Assembly: GCA_017562135.1 (NCBI GenBank)
Contig: QEYB01000448.1
Location: 1,240,001-1,304,000 of the forward strand
Reading direction: 5' to 3'
DNA: 64,000 bases
Source of the DNA: Dipylidium caninum
Taxonomy: Eukaryota; Platyhelminthes; Cestoda; Cyclophyllidea; Dipylidiidae
Shown here piece by piece: positions 11,301 through 24,300 of this stretch. Both the position numbers and the translations under genes were made by a program. The notes beneath the pieces were generated by a model that searched no databases, had not been told where the DNA came from, and saw nothing but the letters and a program-made list of their open reading frames with translations. Position 1 is the first letter of the stretch. Every line of letters starts with the position of its first letter.

Positions 11301-14300
11301 AGAGACGCTTGAGCGGACCTCGAAGAGATATAAGTCTACGTTCTTTACCAGTGAAATCAAGCACTCTCAAAACTAATGACGACATGAACTCCCTCTTGAC
11401 ACCTCACACGGTGAGTCGGGACGTAAATTTTCTTTGATTGATTACGTTCATTGGTCAAAATCACTGCATTTTTAGAATCTGAGGCGTCTCTATCTCCTAT
11501 GTCCCCCTAAAAAAGGCTCACAAAAAGGTGACGTTGTTGGATTTCCTCTCACTTTAAGGATACAATGCCCGATATGACAACGCTGCTCATAATTCCCGAG
11601 TACCAACTGAAACTCGAAGACCGCGTCGGAGGCGGGGCCTTCGGTTCCGTTTACCGCGGCATTTGGTACAATGGTCCCGTTTCTCCAGGTTTCGCAAGGA
11701 AGGTTGATAACCTATTTGCGAAGGTTGCACAAGATGATCTGGAAAAGCCGAAATTTGTGCCGCTGGATTCATTGGTAGAGGACAACGCATACGCCAGTAC
11801 AGAACAGGAGTACCTGACAATGGAAGAAGAGGATGAAGGAGCGACAAGTAAAGGTGAAAAGGTTGAAAATGCTGGTGAGACGGAAGAAAAAGTGGCGAAA
11901 AATTGCAGCCTTCCCGCTGAGAAATCAGCGCTTCGTGAAAATAAAATGGGTTCTGTACCTGGCGCAACGGCAACTACTCTTCAATTTTTCGAGGGTTACG
12001 CAACAGGGGGAGAAGACTATCATTTAGAAAATGTGGAAGAGCACGTGGTAGCCATAAAAGTGCTGAATGACGAAACAGACCCCTCCACGTCAAAAGCCCT
12101 TCTTGAAGAGGCTCGTGTGAGTATTTGAGGATAGTACTTGTCCGATATAAGTAGCACCTGCAATTTTGCTTTGTCACCTCGATTGCTTCAGCAGTCTGAG
12201 TGCGAAATCTGGGCTTTCAGGTAATGGCGACAGTGAACCACCCCTGTTGTCTTCGTCTGCTGGCGCTCTGCATGACAGCTCGCCCCCAACTGGTTACGTC
12301 GTTCCTACCGCTAGGCTGTCTACTCTCATACCTTCATCGGCACGGCGGTCCCCACGCCATCGACTGCGACGTTATAACGCCTGAAATTATGCTCAGTTGG
12401 GCCGGCCAAATAGCCAGTGGAATGGCGTACCTCGCCTCGCGTGGAATCATCCACCGCGACCTGGCCGCTCGCAACGTGCTGGTGGAGACACCAGAACAGG
12501 TAATTTTACACCCCAAAACGCAGCACGGAGGCCCCACTCAGGATTGCTTCTCACGCCCTCCACGAATGACACTCCTCGGCACAAAGACTCACCGCCCTCG
12601 GTGTAGCCGATTTTATTCGTAAATTACGTCTCGCCAGTCGGTCCTGCGTTCTCTGCCAACGTAAGATACGCTGACACCCACAGACAACTGAAAAGCCGCC
12701 GTTTTTAGCTGAGCTTTAACAAAACATTAACAAATACTTGTGCTCCTATTTTACCAGCAATAATCCGGTTTTCACGGCCTCCCTACTCGTGGCTAATCAC
12801 CGTTGAAATGATTATACTGCTTCCTTGTATTCCCTGTAAATGTGGATGACATGAATCATTGTGAGTGTCCACTCAACGGGTTTTGCTGACTTCGAAAACG
12901 GGTCTTTTATTACTTTCATTGTTTGATAGGAGGGGAACAAAATTGCGCAGTCTACTTAAAGAGCTAGATCGAGCGATATGAATTTGGGCTAGATTGTCAC
13001 AGATGGCTCGTGAATCTGGCCGTTGTATTTTGACCGACAGTGTTTAAACACTTAAAGAAGCCTTCATCGAAGTTAGCCGAGGTAACCTGCAGGCGCATTC
13101 CTTGCGGCGACAGTGGCTCCACTTCCTGCCAAACCTTTGACCCCCCGTCCCGGCCAGATGCGACTTTCGGGGCGCCACTTAATTGATACCTTCGTGGTGT
13201 CAAGTGACCATCCCTCAATGGGACGTCATCCTTTCAACTCGATTATTTTCATAATCCGGTATATACTGAGCAATTTCATTTCCCTTTGACCTTAAATGTC
13301 ACCGTTAAATTTATTTTACTGCCTTCTCAGCGAAGACTGTTACCCCACGTGCGATTCATTCATTCGACGATATTTTATGGTTTGATTTTAGGTAAAAATA
13401 ACGGATTTTGGCCTCGCGAAGTGCATTGAAGATACAGGAGGCGAGTACACAGCAAAAGGCGGTCTAATGCCGGTGAAGTGGCTCGCAATTGAATGCATTA
13501 AGAGGCGTATATTCTCCAGCAAATCTGATGTGTGGGCTTATGGTATGTTCGAGGGTGGTGACATTTGCCCTCTTGCCCCTCCCCCCTCCCCCAACACTGT
13601 TAGAAATTCCTCTAACCTGCCCCTTAATTGAGGTGTCACCCTATGGGAGATTTTTACCTTCGGTCGAAGACCTTTTGAAAGAATTCACACACGCCATCTT
13701 ATCCACCATCTTGAGAATGGACTCCGGTTGGCCCAGCCTTTGACGACTAGCCTTGAACTTTACGCACTTATGGTCGAATGTGAGTTCCCTCTATCATTTT
13801 TGAGTCACTATACTGTCAACTGGCGATAAAGCTATCTAGAGTCAAGAGGTGACAAATTAGTGAAAATACAGAGAGCATGGAAACTATTTTTCTGCCTTAT
13901 AGGTTGGCAAGAGGATCCTGACAGACGACCAGGTTTTGATGACCTGCTTCAGAGGATCACTTTCATGCAACTCGACCCTCTGGCTTATATCAACTTCAAA
14001 CGCGTAAGTTGGATGAAACGAGTTGGTTGGTTGGCAAAGTGATCTTATACGCCATTCTCCTGTCAGTTCCGCGGTTAAAATGAGTTCGTGCGACACCTTA
14101 GGTGCACAAAATTGTCTGCAATCTCGCTAACGACAAATACCCACTCATACCGCTATACTACTTGGAATATAAATAGTAGGTTGTAGTGGTAAAGAGCACC
14201 GTATTTTTGCTCCCAATGGTGCTCAACGCCGGGTGCTTTTAGCACCAAAAGACCTGTTTTCAATCATTCAGTAACCTTATGTCTCTAATTTTCATTCTCT

Positions 14301-14815
14301 TATGTTGTACATGATGTTTTTTTACTACGACAACAACACCTTGTTAAATGACGTGAACTCCGTGTGCTCAGCGCTCTGAGATGCAGTTAATAATACCCTC
14401 GCGTGAAATACACCGAATACATGGATTTTAAGCTTAACAATTGTCTCACCAGCAGGGCAGAACTCGTTTGTGGAGTGATTCCGGTCTCACGGCTTCAACA
14501 TCGAGTTATGTAGCAACCACTGCGAACACCACCACCACCACTGGAAACAACAGCACAGTGATGAAATCGGTAACAGAGTCGTCAGTCCCCACCTCAAATT
14601 CATCGTGTCTCAATTACCAGGGAGAGGAGACCGAGGACGAGGGTGGTGTGCGTTACACCGCCTCGCCCAAGGACGGCCGATATGGCATCATCATGTCCGC
14701 CTCCAGCCAACGTCAAGACGCAGTCCAGCCGCTTGAGTGTATTGTGGAGGATTCGGAGGAAACGAGTGCCTTAGAGGTAGGCAACACGACCCGCTGCAGA
14801 CGATTGTGTTATTAG
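2334..14815 (+). CDS. EGFR: EGF receptor family receptor tyrosine kinase (ErbB/EGFR), about 23 exons
   Basis: A single-pass plasma-membrane receptor that binds EGF-like ligands and signals by tyrosine phosphorylation. Exons (approximate): 2334-2496, 2713-2835, 3039-3254, 3385-3639, 4170-4598, 4752-4970, 5043-5167, 5241-5382, 5459-5566, 5756-5879, 5976-6148, 6602-6847, 7783-8093, 8284-8544, 8637-8934, 10484 or 10503-10670, 10889-11410, 11559-12116, 12221-12499, 13392-13542, 13633-13779, 13903-14003, 14453-14815; roughly 1,830 residues. The start at 2334 gives a classic signal peptide (MLDVHLLILLLSLVPAG). Order: L1 domain, long acidic insert, furin-like Cys-rich domain, L2 domain (LANTINW), second Cys-rich domain, membrane helix (coded about 11095-11160), kinase, Ser/Thr-rich tail. 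Kinase residues are intact: GGGAFGSVYRG loop, VAIK lysine, HRDLAARN, DFGLAK. The SDVWAYG...TLWEIFTFG stretch is EGFR-like. The tail may continue past a possible donor at about 14777. No EGF ligand is nearby. Identity is firm; some exon edges are tentative. Confidence 0.93.
4170..4970 (+). other. Acidic insert between the L1 and furin-like domains of EGFR
   Basis: Exons 5 and 6 encode roughly 200 residues rich in Glu, Ser and Thr (for example VEGAEAVVEKDYEAPDVSME) before the Cys-rich domain resumes with KCHSTCAKQ...FCWG. In human EGFR the end of L1 runs almost directly into the first Cys-rich module. The acceptor at 4169/4170 joins in phase with the preceding exon (ITG-VQNLQTERE). The donor at about 4598 (GTGTTT) is weak; a stronger-looking GTGAGT four bases earlier would break the frame. 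The stretch is likely disordered. Function is unknown. Confidence 0.7.
9125..9150 (+). repeat. 5' terminal inverted repeat of the mariner relic
   Basis: The first bases GGTTGGCAACTAAGTGATTG read as the complement of the sequence at about 10222-10246 with a few mismatches. The form is typical of mariner ends. Confidence 0.85.
10222..10246 (-). repeat. 3' terminal inverted repeat of the mariner relic
   Basis: Read on the - strand this gives GGGTTGACAACTGAGTGATT, matching the 5' end of the element with about three differences. It closes the element about 240-260 bases before the next EGFR exon. Confidence 0.82.
11559..12116 (+). other. EGFR kinase N-lobe exon with about 115-residue insertion between glycine loop and VAIK lysine
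   Basis: This single exon opens with the kinase start (YQLKLEDRVGGGAFGSVYRG), then runs through a long acidic, low-complexity stretch (for example LTMEEEDEGATSKGEKVENA) before reaching HVVAIKVLNDE and the helix-C segment KALLEEAR. In human EGFR about 15 residues separate the glycine loop from the VAIK lysine; here it is about 130. No stop or frame change occurs, and there is no internal donor and acceptor pair that would clearly remove it. The catalytic residues on both sides are conserved, so this looks like a solvent loop between strands beta-2 and beta-3. Confidence 0.75.
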
Positions 14816-17800
14816 TAGTAGGCTACTTTCTACCAATCGTCCGTTCTCACGTACCCTCACTCTCGTGTATATAATGGTTAGACTGAGAATAGCCTCGGCG
14901 GCACCACTCTTCTTCGGCCGCCTTCGTTTCTTTAGCATAATACGACAACTTTCGCATCTGAACTCCGGTTTAGATATTATTTTTGTATAAATTTTCTAGA
15001 TCTGAGGAAAAGGCCCAGTATGAAACATTAAAGTCTTCTTCTTCCTTATTAATACAGCATCAACACTCCTTAATGAGACCAACGATCAAGATATGGTATT
15101 TTATGATTAATGTCGTCACAAAACTTTCTATATTTTAAGAAATTATGATTGTTGCAATTTTCTGATAAAAACGCTGAATGAAGAGTATCGCCTTAGTTAT
15201 TTCAAGATATCATAAAGTTAAAGCAGATGGAATAGATTTTTCAGCATCTATTGGTCGACACCTTCAAGTAATTAAACTAGAAAGTGTCCACTTTCTTGGG
15301 AGACAATTGTCCAACTTCATTACTAAATCATCCGTAATCCTTTCATTTTAGTTATTTTGCTTCCTGCAGAATGACTACGGAAAATCTAATGAAAACATTA
15401 GAAGAGCCAACTCATTTTCACAAATTAATGCAAATTCAAATGTTGTCCTGTCCGAAGACTATTTAAAACCTAAGAAATGAAAGCAATGATGTCGATCAGC
15501 ACGAAAACGTTTAAAATTTGTCGTAAGTGCTGTCTGGAAGGCAACCAAACCAAGTTTATTTATTTGAATATCATAATTTATTTGAGGAGGTTCTGACAAC
15601 ACTATAGTTTTTTATTACTATATCTAAATGAGAGTGTATTTTAGGTGAGAATCTACGGGCGTTGGTCTGTGACGCACTCACAACAAACTTTACGGGCAAA
15701 CTATTTTATGCACCTTTAAATAAACTTTCACGACGCAGTTGTTCCATTCATAAGCACTTTCACACCAAGTGGATTTGTAAAAATATTTAACATGGCATAA
15801 CAAATAAACTTAATAAGTTTAGTTTTTGATGGGCGTATGAAAAGGGTACCAGGGGATTCAGACGGCTCTGACAAGAAACTAAAAATTCTGTGCCCTCTAA
15901 CCTAGGATAGTTCTAAGTGAAAAAAGTTTGCGGTGATCTTTTTCATTCTCACAATTTTTTTCACATTTTGGAAGAAATAAAATAATAAATTATAAGGATC
16001 CAGGCCCTAATTTCATTTTCCATTTACCGTAAATTCCCATCTTATCTTTTAGATTTAAGTCCTTTTTCATAGACGATATTTTACCACAAATGAGATAATA
16101 AAGGACAGACAAGAACAGTCGATAAACGTTGGGGATTGGCCATTTACCCGTTTAAAGACGCGTTATAAAACCAAGAAAAACGCAATCACATAATGATTTT
16201 GAAGAAAAAAGGACAATTATTCGACTATGATAGGAAATATGATGCTAGATGGAAACGATTTAACGCTATTTGTACAAAAATGTTACCATTTCGCAACTAT
16301 CAAGTCTGAGATTCACAGATAATTTTAAGTCGTATGTCCAAATTATTACACGGTTGAGAGAGGAGTAAATAACCAACATTTTAAAATCGAAAGAAAGTCA
16401 TGAGGATAACGCAGTATTAAAGTGGCGTTGAAGGCCTTTCGTTAGTCCGTGATAACCCAAATAAGTGTAAATTTGCTTAGTTCTTTCCCACAAATTTTCT
16501 CTAAAGTGTAGTGGGATTTAACCCCAACGGTAATCATGTAGGGACTGGTGCGTCGCGTTCTTGAAATGGAAAAGCTTTGGTCTCAAGAACAAATGACTAC
16601 CTGACGAAGGCTGAAAATGTCGTTGAAAACAAAATTTCCCGTCCGAATTTTATGTGTCTCCCTAAATTTTTATGGTGCATAAGTTCAGGGAACAGAATAC
16701 TAATCACGGCAACATTTGCAATTTCGTAGATGTTTACGCAAGATTACTTTTAACAATAGAGCGATCAACAAATTCTTGATCCTCGATAGCGGTTGAAAGT
16801 GAAATGCTATTATCTGTTCAACCATCCCCAAAAAAATTAGCTCTAACATAAACTGCTTAAACGCATATTGTGTTTAATAAGTAAGAATTATATTTTTTGC
16901 AGTACGCAGGAGTAATTTACCTTTTTGTTTTATTGCATAACTATCCACATTTGACCTAAGTGCTACCAACCTTGCACGTTTTTCTGTGTGGAAATTGGCT
17001 TCTGGTGATCAAGTTGGTTAACCTAATGACCAATCAACGTTTCGCACCACTGTCAAAAGTCCGGTGACTTGTTGGGCTTATTTTCTCTGTAGGTTCCATG
17101 AAGATTCCTCGTTTCTTATGTATAAGGTGGTCCAAATGGTTGTTGTTTGATGAGTCTTTACTCTTTTGAGTGTTGCACGGTTACAGGCTTTTTTGCATTA
17201 TTGTTTTGGGGCGGCGAAGTTTTGTTCCCGGGTCTGCTTTGTGTCCCTCACACCTTCCTATATGAATTTAGGTTAATGTTTGTTGCACAAGTACTTAACT
17301 TTATATGAGGTTACATGAAGTACTCATCCTCATTCATCTGACTGTTCCCTATTATATATAATCTTGCAACCCTCAAAACCTTGTGTCCCTCAATTTGTTG
17401 AATATATAACGACTCAAATCCGATTTTATCATGTGCTTTAAGGCATAGGAATACTAGTCACTTCGTCAGCTACTTCCAAGCGCTAGTGTCTACTTTACAC
17501 GGGGTACTTATTTAGACTTGTGTCGCCTCTATCTAGCATATCTTGATGCATTCTGTTTTTGTCAATTGAGTTCTGTATGCTTTTTATTAGTTCATCGCAG
17601 TAAACTCAAATTTACCATTCAAATTTCGCTTAACTCTTGCCCATTTATATCAAAAATCACTATAACGTTAGCTGCCCCATTGTAATCGTTTTTTAGCTGG
17701 TACACGTACGCGGATGCCTTTGAGAGCTGAAACGTGTCACTACTTTTTGAAATAACGGCCCTCAACACTCATCACTGGTAAATGCATAACCCTTATCTGT

Positions 17801-18306
17801 ATATCGACGTTTTAATGGTTTCTTCCGAATTTCATTCTTCGAAAAACAATAGACTATGTAAATCAGGCGGCCCATTGAAATCTCTCATAATATTACTTCT
17901 TACTGCCGTTACGTAACTTCTTCAAATCTTTTTCAATTAGATATATTTTAACAAGAAGAGAACTAGTGTGCACTTTAACACTCATAAATCGTATAGTGTG
18001 ATTACAAATGATCCTCTTTTACTTATTTGGCTTTTGTTATATTTCTTTACTATGGGTTTTTCCTTTTGCTTACTTTTGCCACCTGGCCGATGTAACTTTT
18101 TTCGCTTCATATCTGCGAAGGAATTTTTTACGTTTTACTCAATTGCCTTTTTAAATTAAAACTACTAATATCCAACAAATTGCCTGGTTCCCTGCGTGGA
18201 TGGTGCTATGGCACGCTGTAATCATATTTTGATTTTACACCATATTTGGACTTCATTCCCCCACTCCCTCTCCGTTCGGCTTATAGTTCGTCCGGATCCA
18301 TATCAG
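14816..18306. other. Intergenic stretch between EGFR and the ACAP gene
   Basis: About 3.5 kb of AT-rich sequence without a supportable exon, RNA gene or transposon. Frames are short and frequently stopped. It presumably holds the EGFR 3' untranslated region (possibly further tail exons) and the ACAP promoter. The part just before 18307 is pyrimidine-rich and ends in a good 3' splice acceptor (TATCAG) immediately before the ACAP ATG. Confidence 0.5.
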
Positions 18307-21300
18307 ATGGCGTCGGAATTCATCACCGTCGGAGTGGATGGTAAAGAATTGTGGAAATCGTTAGAGTTTGCGGAGAGTCTTCGTTTTTCCCCCAAATTCC
18401 GGCTGGCTTTACGGACAAGTGAAGCTGAAGTTGAACTTCTACAATCCCGTTACAAGGAGGCAGCCGAAATGTTTCATCGCACATCAAAGGTAAACCTCAA
18501 CTCTGTGTTCTTTTCCTCATCTGCACCATTGGCTAATACTCTCATTCATTGACATTACTAGGCTGGCGTGGCGTTTGCTGATTCCCTAAATGGGCTTAGT
18601 CGTTGTTTGGACAAGCTTGTGACACCCAGTCCCCAACTTCCCATTAATATTGACCACGAAGCGGAGACACAACGGATAATTCGATCCATCTACAATTTTT
18701 CTAATCTTATTAATGAATTCTCCTCTGGCCTTGTACAACCTGGCAAATCTCTGTCCCGAGCCGGAGTTAAACTAGATGAAGTTCATCACTTGCGCAAGGA
18801 GTTTCAACGCGCAAACGAACAGGTTGATGTGGCTGTTAACAAAGCTGCCGGAGTTTCACGCACCCGTATATCGGAAGCTGAGGAGGCGGATAATACACTC
18901 TTGGATGCTCGTGCTACCTACGCACAGATCTCAGAGAAATACCTTTCACTTCTTCGAACTGTTCTCAGCACTGATCGAATATCCACTGCTCTCCGAGCCA
19001 CGGTTACAACTTATGAGATTCAACAAACCTATGTCAACGGTATGGTTGCTTTTTGTCAACCCAGTAATTGTATCTCCGCTCTGCGGAATTTAATAAATGT
19101 ATGTGAAGCAGACCCTCCCAATAAGTCTCAGTTCTTCGAAAACGGTGCCTCCTTGTCATCTTCTTTGGACCATAGCATTCGATATGAAGGATATCTCTTT
19201 AAACGCAGCAAGAAGAAAAGATGGCGAACATGGGTCAGGCGGTGGTTCATGGTGACGGATAACCGTTTGATCTACTTTTCTTATTTACCAGACACTTGCA
19301 CTAGCCTCACGTGGAAGGTCTTTGAACCCGATTTGCGATTGTGTACAGCAAAGACTGTTTCTTCAAGCTCGTGCAATGGAGAGCCTCTCCAAACGTCATC
19401 ATCAATCAGTAATATCACTGACCGTCGTTTTGTGTTTGAATTAATTTCACCTACTGGAAAGGTTCACTACCTACAAGCTGAGTCGGCTGAAACCATGGAG
19501 AAATGGGTGTCAGTGCTCCGCACTGGACTTTTGAATTCCACTACTAACGGGGAAACACGCATTTTGAATGCATTGTCTACCTCGTCTCTGACTGATTCAA
19601 GGGATAGTTTGCGCAGTCTCAGTGGCATCCTGCTGCTTGACGAACCTGCATTAGCCCGGCAATCGCTTGTGTGCAGACTGTCTCACCAGTAGCGACGTCA
19701 AATGGGCATCCACAAATTTGGGAGTCACACTATGCACTGATTGCGCTGCTTGCCATCGAAGTCTTGGAGTTCACATATCCAAGGTAAAGTTTCTTAGCGA
19801 CCGATTTTACGAATTCGTTTTTTTTCCACAATTGTTTCAGTCCTAGTGCATATGTCAATTCGCTATCCGAGTGAGATATTTCCTGTGTCGCTTATTTGTG
19901 AGGGCCGATGCTTCCCTAACAATCACGTTAAAGGTTTTAAGGTTTTTGTGTTGTCATGCTATTTTGCCTTGATATTTTCAATGAGGATTCCTACTTTTTT
20001 TATTTTATTCCCGTCTCCCACGATTTAATCGTCCATAATGTGTGCCTCACTTGTTCCAGTAATTAACTTTCACCGATTTTTTGGTTCACAATTAGGTTCT
20101 CCCTTCATGTACATAGATGTGTCAATGTTTACTAAAAGCGACTTTTCATGCTGATGGTATCACATGACAGATTGCCTTGCGTCATGCGTTTATTCTGAAA
20201 GGATTTTGATGGATATGCTTTACCGACCACCTATTTTACTCCCACTAATCAACTGCTTCAAATTAGACGCTTTCCTGCTCGTACGATAATTTTTGTATGA
20301 AAAATAAAAGATAAGTTAATACAATAACCAGGCGTGCAATTGTGTGATGATTATGTAGGGTCATCAGCCATTAATGAAGTGACAACGGCAGTTTATGGAG
20401 AGATCTGAGTGAATTGGTCTTTTGCTGACTTAGCCAGAACCACCTGCCTGTGCCGCTTTGTTCTCTGTGCGCATACAGTGACCGCGCACAAATGTACCTT
20501 CACTCGAAGCCACATCATTACGAATGATACTCTTTCCTATTTTAACCGTTTCTCCTAGATCAGATCTTTTATGAGTTTCAAGTACTCATCTTTGGCTTCA
20601 TTCTCCGGGCTGTAGAATCCACGGAGTATAATCTTGGTGCTCTCTTTTAGTATGACGTTGCAGGTTTGTGTTACGTCTTCATAAAGCATTAACAATCAAT
20701 TTTAAAACCATAAACTGACAAATCATAATAACTTTAGTCTATCTTAAGGTTGTTTATGTTATTATTTCCAATTCAGAGGTCACGGGTTCCGATAAAGCAT
20801 GTAAATCATTTGCTAAACTCTCATATTTGCGAAGATTCCTTAGATTTTGATGCCCTTTAGCATGTTTCTTAGTTGTTTCACTGATTTTCCCTGTACTTAT
20901 GGACTTACGTAAATAAAGCTAGCTACTGCGATCAAGGATCGCCCCGATGTATCGCATAAAATCCAAGTATTCACGCGTATGCATTAGAAATGTTTTGACA
21001 GGTATTAAAGTATCAGTAGATGCTATTTTCTGCTCGGCCTATTATAACATCCTGATGCCATTCTACTTGCTTCTGATGTAAATGTTGCATGAAACATACA
21101 CAAATCACTGCCGATTTTATTCACTTTACCATGATATAAAAGAGAAAGCGTCATCATTCGTGAGTACATTCTGAATGAATCACCTGCCTCATCGTGTGAT
21201 TACGGTGTTTACTCCTAAAAACTTAACAAAACTATTGTTGGAAAATCCATTGTTCTTTAACAAAAGTTGGCAAAACGCATTGTAATGGAAGGACGGAAAA

Positions 21301-24300
21301 CAAGTTATGATGTGATGAAATTACTAAAAAATTCCTCCTTCCAGAATAATCATTTCGTTTTTACACTTCTTATTAGTACGCTGGGCTAATCAGAGCATTG
21401 GCATTAAATGATAACTCCTTCATAACCTAATGTGGCTTGTTTTTCGCTCTAGGTGCGTTCATTGACATTGGATAACTGGGAACCGGAATTGTTGGAAGTG
21501 ATGCGAACCTTGGCAACAATCTAGTCGCCCGCGTTTACGAGTCAAACCTTGATTCATCCTCGTCGGGAGTGTCTTCACTCCCGCGTCGACCACAGGAGGG
21601 AGAATTAAACACTCAGGTGCGACGTTCATGGGTGGAGGCTAAGTGGGGTCAATGCGCATTTGTGCGCTCCTTCGTGCAGCCCAATTTTAAATCATGGCTC
21701 CTTGAGCTTTATCGCCTCTGGCTTCAACAAGTTCACTCTCGTCGTGTTTCTCATCCGGCATACGCATCTGGCACCGGCACCGGCCCCGGCCCCGCCCCTA
21801 CCACTCAAAGGACCGGACGATCTCAACTTCCCATCATTGATCGGCGACGTCTCCCAATTCAAGTTCGTGGCTCTACTGCTCGCGCTCAGGTCACCGTCGG
21901 TGCGTGGCCTTCTCCTTCTCTCTCATTCTAGCCTTTTGATTGCAATCTAATAAACCAGTTCTTATTTACCCACCAAACATTGGGTTTATACTCTGTTGTT
22001 AAGTATTTTTCCTTTTTAATGGCGGGGGCTCTGTACTTATCTGAGCACAGTTCCGGCTCAAATGGATGGACAAACGCCCCTGTTGTTGTAATGCTTGCCT
22101 TGATTGCTAGATTTCCGCCTTCCCATACTCCTCTTGTAAGATATAAACTCATTCCCCTGCTTTGTGCGATATATTTTTCTGTTCTCATGCTTGAATTTCC
22201 ATTCTAGTTGTTTATTGCAATACGTTTAAACCCGAATAATCTATGATTTATTATGAAACCGTTGCTGAAAATATCTACGGATAAATGTCGAAGAATGCTC
22301 TCATAACCTAAGACTCCGTTTTATAATCGCTTTAGGTATTTGACCACTTATTTCTCAATAGTTTTTTTTCTCGTGACCCTTCAACCACCCTCACTAGTAC
22401 AAAGTGAAACTGTTGTCAAAATGGCCCAAATGTTCTTTCGGTTTATAATATAACTCTCTCTCCCTCCAATGGTTTGGTTTGAAATGTAACCACGTGAGAG
22501 ATGCTTTACACAACGCGCAATTCCATCAACCAGCCGTGGATGCTGTGCCCACAACTGCATCCTCTTATTTGAAAACTTCGTAAAATGCTGTGCGTCCCCC
22601 ATGTGAATCAAGCTCCCATTTAGTTCTTATTTTGAGATTTCTGTTTATTTTGATTTACAAGTTTTTGTTACAAGTTGTTTGTGTTTGTAGGACTTTAAAA
22701 ATCTTGAGAAAATCTGGTAGTGAACCACTCAAGTGTCTATCAATTTCCAAACTTAAAGGATGTTAGTATTTAGTGCAGGAGTATGAGCAGGCGATGTCAA
22801 CAACAACTCCAGAATTGTGCCGAAACCCTTGATTACTGTTAAAATATGTAGTGATGCGATTGGTTAACGCCTCTTGCGTGTGGAACATTCACTGAGACCA
22901 AATAAGAGCCTGTGAATCGCACTTAGTGATGAAAAGTTAGTAGATTCTGAGATCCAACATTTGCTTCTCTATTATTTTGCATTACAAAAAGGGCAACGTC
23001 TGTTGATTTTGCCTAATCTTAACAAACTTATGGTTCGTTAACGCTAGTGTATAATAACTCCCATCTTGATAGTTCTTTCCATTAATTCAGTTTTCGCTTA
23101 AGATCAGTGTGGCGCGTGGTTTATTTGACTGCAGGCGTCTTTGTTCATTGTCAACATCTTGTTGGAAACTGAGAGACAATTTTTTCAAATACCTCGTAAG
23201 AAAACACGTGGTTTGTACGCAAAACCGTAAGATAAGGAGCTCAACTCGAAATTTATGCCATGATAAAAAATTGGAGTAGTTTATATGTGTATATTTGGGA
23301 TCAGATCCTTTTATAAAAGTTCAGTTTTTCGGGTTGTAACTCATTTGGGAAAAATTATATTTCACACGATGATATTCATTGACTCAAAAAATAGTGTTTC
23401 TCACCAGTTCTCTCTTAATTACCCATTCTCTCATAAAACCACCGTCTATATCACTTGGATACCTGAATGCTGCAAAATTTTTACCATTGGTTGATAGGGA
23501 TCAAATTCCATTGTTAAATTTTAAGTCGGCGATGTTTATTTCCACTAATTTAGTAGTGTTACTCTATTGTTTGTGGCTATACCGTTTCCTTTTTTGAGTC
23601 CAATCATTCTTCCTCCTCCCCTTATTTCCATAAATTAACTATCTTTCCCGAATAAGCTCAAGGCTTTACATTCCTTCAACGTATTTACACGAGGCTTGAT
23701 CCATTACTTCAATCAATCATTTCATATGAACCTCAGTTTGTTTCCTCTCATTAAATCGTAGAAACAATGTGCGCGCACCTCGACTCACTGGTTTACGAAT
23801 CGTCGCCCAACTTACCGTCCTTGCCAACGCAGCAGACGCGAGAAAAAGTGGCTGCCCGCCTCGTCCTGGTAGCGGGGGCCCGTCTCGGTTGCGCTCCGCT
23901 TATCCTCGCTGGCTTGGCGCGCGGTGCTTCGCCCAATGCTCTGCCCGCCGCCGCTAGCTGGGCCCGCATGTATCAGTTGCCCACGCCTGCCGATGGCGAT
24001 CCTCTCGGGGCTTCCACTCCACCCCTCATTTCGGCTGTCGGGGGTGGTCGCATCGCCGCCTGCGAACTTCTCCTCACAAACGGAGCTGATGTGAGTCCTT
24101 TAGACGAAGCCTTCACGTATTTACCCCCACATGGTATGAATATTTTGAACATTTATTGAGGATCCAAGCTGCATTATACCTTCAAATCTGCTTGCAATTG
24201 CCTTTTGAAACACATTTTATTCGAGGGGATCAAGTAATGTATTTTTACCAACATCGACACAGTTTTTGGATCCTTGTTGTGGTCTTTTTTTCGCTACTCA

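Noticed and set aside
19560..19654. A GC-AG mini-intron to explain the first ACAP frame break
   Set aside because: The only phase-compatible start (GCATTG) is a poor donor. A one-base sequence error is simpler.
22381..22611. A 76-residue - strand frame inside ACAP intron 3
   Set aside because: No recognisable domain, no splice context and no repeat copy seen in the window. It could be a transposon scrap, but that cannot be supported.
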